Below are positions 9,170-13,544 of a DNA stretch of 13,544 nt, one piece after another; within the stretch, counting starts at the first letter, position 1, and the number at the start of each line of letters is the position of its first letter. A model generated the notes under the pieces. It was given only the letters and a program-made list of their open reading frames with translations, was not told the origin of the DNA and made no database searches. This DNA comes from DAOMOD01 sp964526035 (lineage in GTDB: Bacteria > Pseudomonadota > Gammaproteobacteria > Xanthomonadales > BPKI01): assembly GCA_964526035.1 (NCBI GenBank), contig CAZGKE010000098.1, positions 1-13,544 of the forward strand, written 5' to 3'. The position numbers and the translations under genes are program-made.

Positions 9170-10230
9170 CCGTCGTCGCCGTACTTGTCGCGGACGCGGG
9201 TGCGCAGCGCCTTGGTGAGGACACGCGCCTCGGCCTTGCGCGCCAGATCCAGTGCGCGCGCCTCGCGGGCTTCGTCAATTTCCGCGGCGAGCTTGAGGTA
9301 GCTGCGCCAGCGGTTTTCATCGAGGGTCCCGTCGGCGATGGCCGCCTGCACGGCACAGCCGGGCTCGCGAGCGTGGCTGCAGTCGCGGAAGCGACAGCCG
9401 CCAGTGAGCAGTTCGATGTCGGCGAAGGCCTGGATGTCGCCGAGCTCTTCGTCCCCGGTGAGCTTGAGTTCACGCATGCCCGGCGTGTCGATCAGGCAGG
9501 CGCCGCCCGGCAGCGGCATCAGCGAGCGGCTGGTGGTGGTGTGGCGCCCGCGCGAATCGCTTTCGCGCACTTCGCCGATCGCCTGGTACTGGTGCCCGAG
9601 CAGGGTGTTGGTGAGGGTCGACTTGCCGGCCCCGGAGGAACCCACCAGCACTGCGCTTTCGCCGCGTCCAAGCCAGGGCGCCAGCGCCGCGGTACTGTCG
9701 GTGTGGCGTGCGTTGATCGCTACCACCGGGGTCTCGCCGGCGACCGCGCGGACCTGGCCGATCCTGGCGTCCAGATCCTCGCAGGTATCGGCCTTGGTGA
9801 GCACCACCACCGGGCGCACGCCGCTGCCTTCGATGAGCAGCAGGTAGCGCTCGATGCGACGCGGATTGAAGTCTCCGTCCAGACCGCAGACCACCAGCGC
9901 GGTATCGATGTTGGTGGCGATCAGCTGGGTGTCGAAGCGCTCGCCGGCCGCGCTGCGCTTCAGCACGCTGCGGCGCGGCAGGATATCGATGATCAGGGGT
10001 GGTGACGTGGCGTGGTCGAGGCGCACCCAGTCACCGACCGCGGGCCGGTCCTCGGAATGCATGCGGCCGCTGGACGCCGGCAGGCGCGCGGCGAACAGGT
10101 GTTCACCGTCGTGCACCCGGTAGCTTGCCCGGTGCTGTTCGACGACGCGCGCCACATCGACCGCTGCGGCGTCGTCGCCGTCGGCAGGCTTCCAGCCGAT
10201 GTTGCTCAGGCGCGCTTTTGGCATCGACAT
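9166..10230 (-). CDS. rsgA: Ribosome small-subunit GTPase RsgA (YjeQ)
   Basis: A circularly permuted GTPase that acts late in 30S ribosome maturation. With the start at 10230 it has 354 residues. An N-terminal OB-fold region (about 25-85, with VGDWVRLD) is followed by the permuted motif order: G4 TKAD at 145-148, G1 GSSGAGKST at 197-205, G2 region RGRHTTT at 227-233, G3 DTPG at 248-251. The C-terminal zinc knuckle has Cys279, Cys284, His286 and Cys292 in the expected C-x4-C-x-H-x5-C spacing, then a basic helical tail. The frame stays open to 10275, but that start would include the -10 box; ATG 10230 or 10224 gives MPKARLSNIGW, a better family N-terminus. No clear Shine-Dalgarno is seen. It is the first gene of a unit with the QEGLA gene and is divergent from the DUF4345-type gene. 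Confidence 0.95.
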   Translation of the reverse strand: MSMPKARLSNIGWKPADGDDAAAVDVARVVEQHRASYRVHDGEHLFAARLPASSGRMHSEDRPAVGDWVRLDHATSPPLIIDILPRRSVLKRSAAGERFDTQLIATNIDTALVVCGLDGDFNPRRIERYLLLIEGSGVRPVVVLTKADTCEDLDARIGQVRAVAGETPVVAINARHTDSTAALAPWLGRGESAVLVGSSGAGKSTLTNTLLGHQYQAIGEVRESDSRGRHTTTSRSLMPLPGGACLIDTPGMRELKLTGDEELGDIQAFADIELLTGGCRFRDCSHAREPGCAVQAAIADGTLDENRWRSYLKLAAEIDEAREARALDLARKAEARVLTKALRTRVRDKYGDDG

Positions 10231-10292
10231 CGAAGAGATTGTACTCTCGGCGACAGCGCTGCACGCAGCGACCACAGGGTGATCGGCAGACT
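10231..10292. promoter_or_regulatory. Divergent promoter region between rsgA and the DUF4345-type gene
   Basis: On the minus strand TACAAT (10243 to 10238) is a 5-of-6 -10 box; its start site would fall near 10231, directly at the rsgA ATG (10230), suggesting a leaderless or nearly leaderless mRNA. No good -35 box is seen. The -10 lies inside GAGA...TCTC (10235-10248). A second, perfect inverted repeat CGCTGC/GCAGCG with a 2-nt centre (10257-10270) sits in the middle of the gap and could be an operator for either direction. Confidence 0.4.
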
Positions 10293-10718
10293 ATGCGCAT
10301 GAATTCGTATCAACGCCTGGTGCTGTGGCTGTCGGCTCTTTTCCTGCTCGGGTTCGGCGGCGCCTTTCTGTTCTTTCCGCTCGGCACACTGTCGCTGACC
10401 GGCATCGTCATCGAAGGACCCCTGGCGGCGGTGGAGATCCGCGCGTTCTACGGCGGGCTTGAAGTAGCCCTGGGGCTTGCCGTCGCCTGGTGTGCGCTGC
10501 GCAGGACGCGCTGGAAGGACGGCCTCGGCCTCACCGTGCTGGTGTTCTCCGGCATCGGCCTGGCGCGGCTGTTCGGCATGATGGTGGAGGGCGTATTCAG
10601 CTTGTTCCTGATCTTTGCCCTGCTCGTCGAGCTGGCGCTGGCCGGCGCAGCGCTGGTCGCACTGCTCGGAATGATGCGGGTGCCGGAGCCTGATCTGGAG
10701 CGGTCTGGCCCGAGCTGA
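10293..10718 (+). CDS. Small four-helix membrane protein, DUF4345-type
   Basis: A 141-residue inner-membrane protein. The frame is open far upstream, but that part runs antisense to rsgA; the ATG at 10293 (MRMNSYQRLVLW) fits the family, with a second ATG at 10299 possible. Four hydrophobic helices are seen, near residues 8-30, 46-66, 75-90 and 99-125; the first loop contains FFPLGTLSLTGI, and helix 2 starts with EIRAFYGGLEVALG, the Arg-Ala-x-Tyr-Gly-Gly pattern typical of DUF4345 proteins. Function is unknown. No strong ribosome-binding site is seen. It is divergent from rsgA and convergent with the efflux adaptor; nothing here links it to a pathway. Confidence 0.82.
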   Translation: MRMNSYQRLVLWLSALFLLGFGGAFLFFPLGTLSLTGIVIEGPLAAVEIRAFYGGLEVALGLAVAWCALRRTRWKDGLGLTVLVFSGIGLARLFGMMVEGVFSLFLIFALLVELALAGAALVALLGMMRVPEPDLERSGPS

Positions 10719-10735
10719 GCGCCGACCGCAACCGG

Positions 10736-10820
10736 GTTTCGGGCATAAGCCCGAAACGGGACCCGGAGCAACGGGGGTCGGGGGAGGGCTCCGGATCCCG
10801 CTCGGACAAGGGAGCGGATC
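10736..10820 (-). other. Three consecutive hairpins between convergent genes, C-rich on the minus strand
   Basis: This 100-bp gap between DUF4345-type and adaptor genes is nearly all secondary structure. Read from the adaptor: stem A GATCCGCTC/GAGCGGGATC (10820 to 10794, one bulge) includes part of the adaptor stop codon; stem B CCGGAGC/GCTCCGG (10794 to 10763, sharing one base with A) has an 18-nt loop rich in C-runs; stem C GTTTCGGGC/GCCCGAAAC (10757 to 10736) has a 4-nt loop. No T-run follows on either strand. The likeliest role is transcript ending or 3'-end protection for both genes. On the + strand the B loop reads as G-runs, a possible G-quadruplex. Confidence 0.5.
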
Positions 10821-11886
10821 AGCTGGTCGGAATCACGCTGGGCAGGAGGGGCTCGACGCGCATGCCGTCGGTCAGACTGGTCTGTCCCAGCACCACCACC
10901 TCGGCACCAGGCTCGACGCCGGAGAGCACCTGCACCAGATCGCCCTCGCTGTGTCCGACTTCAATTTGGCGAAGCTCGGCGCGACCATCGGCCACCACGA
11001 AGATGGCCATGCGGCCCTCTTCCGGGAGCAGCGCCTGGCGCGGCAGCAGGGTGGCGAGATCGACGCTGTCGACCAGCACCTCGGCACGGCTGAACAGCCC
11101 GGGGCGCAGACGCCCATCGCGGTTGTCGACCAGGATCGTCACCGGCACGGTGCCGCTGCTGCGATCAACGCGCGGGCTGACCCTGGCCACTTCGGCGACG
11201 ATGCTCAATCCGTCGAGGGCATCGAAGCTCAGGCGCGCCGCCTGACCCTCGCGAAGTCGCGGACTGAGGCGCTCGGGGACGTGCAGCACGGCCTGCAGGC
11301 GGCTGAAGTCGACGATCACGAAGGCTGCCCGATGGGTTTCCAGCAGCTGGCCCTGCTTGACCAGGCGCTCGGTGATCACGCCGTCAAAGGGTGCCACGAT
11401 GTCGGTCTTGCGCAGGCGCAGGCGCTCAAGTTCCAGCGCGGCGCGCTGGGTCTCGAAATCGAAGCGGCTGCGCTCGTACATCTCGCGGCTGACCAGGTTC
11501 CGTTCAAGCAGCGTCTGGTTGCGACGGAACTCGTTCTCCAGCCGGCCCACGGTGGCTTCGGCGCGCAGCACTTCGAGGCGCGCCCGGTCGGCATCGAGGC
11601 GCGCCAGCACCTGTCCGCGGCGCACGTGGTCGCCCTCCTCCACCAGCATTTCCAGCACGATGCCACCCACTTCGGCGACGACGCGCGCTTCGCGCTCGGC
11701 TTCCAGAGTGGTGGTGGCCACGTGTCGGGACTGGATGGTCCCGCTGTGCACTGTCGCCGTCTGCACGGTCACCGCCGCCGGACCCTCGACCGTGCGGGCC
11801 ATGGGGTTCTGAGCGGACGCGCCGCAGCCGGCCAGGGCGATCAGGGCCGGCGTGGCGATCAGCAGGGGGAGCAGACGGCGGTACAT
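10819..11886 (-). CDS. RND/HlyD-family periplasmic adaptor lipoprotein without adjacent pump
   Basis: A 355-residue membrane-fusion protein that normally joins an RND inner-membrane pump to an outer-membrane channel. The N-terminus has two Arg, a hydrophobic core and a lipobox LAGC (18-21), so it should be lipid-anchored at Cys21. Then come the first beta-barrel strand, the lipoyl half-motif (VGGIVLEMLVEEGDHVRRGQ, about 74-93), an alpha-helical hairpin (about 105-155), the second lipoyl half (IVAPFDGVITERLVKQGQ), beta-barrel and membrane-proximal domains (RPGLFSRAEV). Length suits the AcrA/MexA class, a little short. GAGG lies about eight bases before the ATG. Unlike most relatives, no RND transporter follows: the next gene downstream is convergent and unrelated. 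The promoter carries a palindrome, so inducible repression is likely. Confidence 0.93.
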   Translation of the reverse strand: MYRRLLPLLIATPALIALAGCGASAQNPMARTVEGPAAVTVQTATVHSGTIQSRHVATTTLEAEREARVVAEVGGIVLEMLVEEGDHVRRGQVLARLDADRARLEVLRAEATVGRLENEFRRNQTLLERNLVSREMYERSRFDFETQRAALELERLRLRKTDIVAPFDGVITERLVKQGQLLETHRAAFVIVDFSRLQAVLHVPERLSPRLREGQAARLSFDALDGLSIVAEVARVSPRVDRSSGTVPVTILVDNRDGRLRPGLFSRAEVLVDSVDLATLLPRQALLPEEGRMAIFVVADGRAELRQIEVGHSEGDLVQVLSGVEPGAEVVVLGQTSLTDGMRVEPLLPSVIPTS

Positions 11887-11911
11887 GGGGGAGCCTCGTG
11901 TTTATGTTGAT

Positions 11912-11954
11912 TAGTGTTGTAGTGAACCATAACACTAGTTCAGAAGGTTGGCAA
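11912..11954 (-). promoter_or_regulatory. Adaptor-gene promoter overlapped by a 26-bp palindromic operator
   Basis: On the minus strand TTGCCA (11954 to 11949, 5 of 6) and TATGGT (11931 to 11926, 4 of 6) are separated by exactly 17 nt, a good sigma-70 promoter. Positions 11912-11937 form an imperfect palindrome: TAGTGTT and AACACTA are perfect 7-bp outer arms, with inner matches making 10 of 13 half-site pairs. It covers the -10 box and the expected start site, so a bound dimer would block polymerase. Such palindromes over efflux-adaptor promoters are usual for TetR-type repressors; no regulator gene is in the window. Confidence 0.7.
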
Positions 11955-12119
11955 GAGGAGGGTCTTGCGCAGGGCGTATTGGACACGGGCGCCGGTGAAC
12001 CCGACCCTCCCATCAGTCATGGCGTGAAAGAATCGTTCAGGGGGCGGTCAGCCTGAAGGCGGGTAGCTGCCATATCCAGGGCAGCTTCAAGGCCGCTGCA
12101 TGGCAGCGTGACCGGCCTC
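11955..12119. other. Intergenic inverted repeats between adaptor and aminotransferase genes
   Basis: No gene is supported here. Three inverted repeats are seen: GGAGGGTC (11957-11964) with GACCCTCC (12003-12010), spaced by 38 nt; AGCTGCC/GGCAGCT (12065-12086, 8-nt loop); and CGCTGC/GCAGCG (12094-12108, 3-nt loop). The last two share the core GCTGC and form tandem hairpins just before the candidate aminotransferase promoter. Their role is unknown; they could insulate the two divergent transcripts. Confidence 0.35.
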
Positions 12120-12147
12120 TTGTGAAATCCACGACTTCAGTTAGCAT
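12120..12147 (+). promoter_or_regulatory. Candidate promoter of the aminotransferase gene
   Basis: TTGTGA (12120-12125, 4 of 6) and TAGCAT (12142-12147, 4 of 6) are separated by 16 nt. The start would lie near 12154, giving a leader of about 27 nt to the ATG at 12181 and excluding the GTG at 12151 as start. This is a plausible but not strong match. Confidence 0.3.
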
Positions 12148-12180
12148 GCGGTGCATTGTTACTGCAGCGCAGCAAACCCG

Positions 12181-13422
12181 ATGAAGGCCGAACTCGTCCC
12201 CAGCCCCTGTCTCGACGGCATCCGCTACGAGATCCGCGGAGAGCTCGCCCGACGCGCCCGCGAGCTCGACGCCGAGGGTCGCGACATCATCCGTCTCAAT
12301 ATCGGCAACCCCGGCCTTTACGGATTCCGCACGCCGGCGCACCTGCGCGATGCGGTCGCGGCTCACCTCGGCGACAGCGAAGCCTATTGCCACGAGCAGG
12401 GCCTGACCGAAGCGCGCGAAGCCATCGCCAGTCAGGCGCGCGCGCGCGGCAGCGCCGATGCCCACGCCGACCGCGTGTTTCTCGGCAATGGCGTCAGCGA
12501 GCTGATCGACCTCAGCCTGCGCGCGCTGCTCGATCGCGGCGACGAAGTGCTGGTACCCAGCCCCGACTATCCTCTGTGGACGGCTGCGGTGGCGCTGAAC
12601 GGCGGCCGCCCGGTGCACTACCCGTGTCTTCCCGAACGCGGCTTCCTGCCGGAGGTTGCGGCGATGGAGGCGCTGATCACGCCGCGCACCCGCGCACTGG
12701 TGGTGATCAACCCGAACAATCCCACCGGTGCGGTGTATCCGCGCGCGCTGCTCGAAGACATGGTGGCGCTGGCCCGCCGGCATCAGCTGGTGCTGATGAG
12801 CGACGAGATCTACGACGGCCTCACCTTCGACGGCGCCGGCTTCCAGGCGCTGGCGCCGCTGGCGCCGGACCTCGCCACCCTGAGTTTCGGCGGCCTGTCC
12901 AAGGTGCATCGCGCCTGCGGCTACCGCATCGGCTGGATGGTGGTGGGCGGCGATGCGAAACGCACCGAGTCGTACCAGCGCGGACTCGATCTGCTGGCCG
13001 CCCTGCGCCTGTGCAGCAATGTGCCCGGCCAGTGGGCGGTGGCGGCCGCCATCCACGGCCCCGACAGCGCTGCGGCCCTGACCGCGCCGGGCGGCAGACT
13101 GCACGCCTCGCGCCAGGCGGTCCTCGAAGCGGTCGCCGCCAGCGCATTCCTGCATCTGCGCACGCCGATGGGTGCGCTCTACGCGTTTCCAGGCGTCGAC
13201 ACCGCGGCTTTGCCTGACTTCGACGATCACCGCTTTGCATTGCGCCTGCTCGAAGAGCAGAGCGTGCTGATCGTGCCCGGTTCGAGCTTCAACTTCGGTC
13301 GTCGCGACCATTTCCGCATCACCCTGCTGCCGGAGGCGCCGGTGCTCACCGAAGTGTTTCGCCGCATCGAGTCAACGCTGAGCCGCATGGCCGAGGAAGC
13401 GCCGCAAGCGGCGGTCGCATAA
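12181..13422 (+). CDS. alaA: AlaA-like PLP-dependent aminotransferase
   Basis: A 413-residue fold-type I aminotransferase, most like E. coli AlaA, which makes alanine from pyruvate with glutamate as amino donor. Matching stretches include LNIGNPG near the start, NGVSELID, VPSPDYPLWTAAV, INPNNPTGAVY, GLSK and the C-terminal DHFRI. PLP-site residues: Asn180 (in NPNNPTG), Asp208 and Tyr211 (SDEIYDGL), Schiff-base Lys241 (GLSKVHRACGYRIGW), and Arg379 for the substrate carboxylate. Length is close to AlaA (about 405). The ATG at 12181 is preferred to an in-frame GTG at 12151, which lies too near the predicted transcript start; neither has a good ribosome-binding site. It is a single-gene unit divergent from the efflux adaptor. 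The symbol follows sequence likeness; substrate range is not proven. Confidence 0.9.
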   Translation: MKAELVPSPCLDGIRYEIRGELARRARELDAEGRDIIRLNIGNPGLYGFRTPAHLRDAVAAHLGDSEAYCHEQGLTEAREAIASQARARGSADAHADRVFLGNGVSELIDLSLRALLDRGDEVLVPSPDYPLWTAAVALNGGRPVHYPCLPERGFLPEVAAMEALITPRTRALVVINPNNPTGAVYPRALLEDMVALARRHQLVLMSDEIYDGLTFDGAGFQALAPLAPDLATLSFGGLSKVHRACGYRIGWMVVGGDAKRTESYQRGLDLLAALRLCSNVPGQWAVAAAIHGPDSAAALTAPGGRLHASRQAVLEAVAASAFLHLRTPMGALYAFPGVDTAALPDFDDHRFALRLLEEQSVLIVPGSSFNFGRRDHFRITLLPEAPVLTEVFRRIESTLSRMAEEAPQAAVA

Positions 13423-13452
13423 CAGGTCAACAGGCAGGCGACGCTCGCTCTC

Positions 13453-13476
13453 GTAGGTCGGCATCCCCATGCCGAC
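13453..13476 (+). repeat. GTAG-headed REP palindrome
   Basis: GTAG is followed directly by GTCGGCAT-CCCC-ATGCCGAC, a perfect 8-bp hairpin with a 4-nt loop, 31 nt after the aminotransferase stop codon. A GTAG head plus palindromic stem in an intergenic region is the layout of REP elements such as the SMAG family of Stenotrophomonas, which are spread by RAYT transposases. Only one copy is seen in this window and no RAYT gene. It could also act as the 3'-end structure of the aminotransferase mRNA. Confidence 0.6.
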
Positions 13477-13544
13477 GCTCTGGCGCCCATCGAGCTAGTG
13501 TCCTGTCCCGCAAGTAACGCGAAGAAATTCCGGATGGCATTCGT

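Noticed and set aside
8030..9301. 423-codon open frame antisense to the QEGLA gene and the rsgA end
   Set aside because: It spans two real genes and their overlap on the opposite strand; composition is typical of a shadow frame.
10951..11910. 319-codon open frame antisense to the adaptor gene
   Set aside because: It is opposite a clear RND adaptor and ends in its promoter; no motif of its own.
12151..12180. GTG start adding ten residues to the aminotransferase
   Set aside because: The added residues (HCYCSAANP) do not resemble the family, and the GTG sits at the predicted transcript start.
12037..13311. 424-codon open frame antisense to the aminotransferase
   Set aside because: It is opposite conserved PLP-site codons and has Ala/Gln/His/Val-rich shadow composition.

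Overview
This 13.5-kb window is GC-rich and has the dense, short-spaced gene layout of a proteobacterial chromosome. The best guess is a gammaproteobacterium of the Xanthomonadales/Lysobacterales type. Three things point there: a C-rich-loop small RNA directly downstream of polA that looks like sX13 of Xanthomonas, a GTAG-headed REP palindrome at the right end, and the polA, rsgA, maeB and alaA-like protein sequences themselves. No phage genes, complete insertion sequence, tRNA, rRNA or CRISPR array is visible.

Left part (1-3767). The window opens inside polA (DNA polymerase I; about 50 residues missing at the left edge), with intact 5'-nuclease, proofreading and polymerase motifs. After it comes a 293-base region without a protein gene. 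It holds a hairpin behind polA, an A/T-tract promoter region and a predicted small RNA of about 118 nt with three stem-loops. All three loops carry CCCC or CCCCC, and the last is a strong intrinsic terminator. The terminator U-tract touches the stop codon of a convergent RssA-like patatin phospholipase gene.

Middle part (3768-7781). Divergent from the patatin gene is a polytopic membrane protein of unknown function. It is translationally coupled (TGA/GTG overlap) to an SGNH/GDSL hydrolase, so two predicted ester hydrolases flank a membrane protein. Convergent to these is maeB, the large NADP-type malic enzyme with a C-terminal phosphotransacetylase-like domain.

Right-centre (7922-10718). rsgA (circularly permuted ribosome-assembly GTPase) overlaps by 4 nt a QEGLA-motif (DUF1704) putative zinc metallopeptidase related to eukaryotic MATCAP. 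Both read leftwards toward maeB. A small four-helix DUF4345-type membrane protein is divergent from rsgA; the 62-bp gap holds a TACAAT -10 box placed so that rsgA mRNA may be almost leaderless.

Right part (10719-13544). An RND/HlyD-type lipoprotein adaptor stands alone, with no pump gene next to it. Its promoter is covered by a 26-bp imperfect palindrome that looks like a repressor operator, and its 3' side holds three hairpins, one with a very C-rich loop. Divergent from it is an AlaA-like aminotransferase. The window ends with a REP palindrome and possibly the edge of a mobile element.

Most of the protein content is ordinary core metabolism and housekeeping. The least ordinary items are the polA-linked small RNA, the QEGLA metallopeptidase coupled to rsgA, the orphan efflux adaptor with its operator, and the membrane protein/hydrolase pair.
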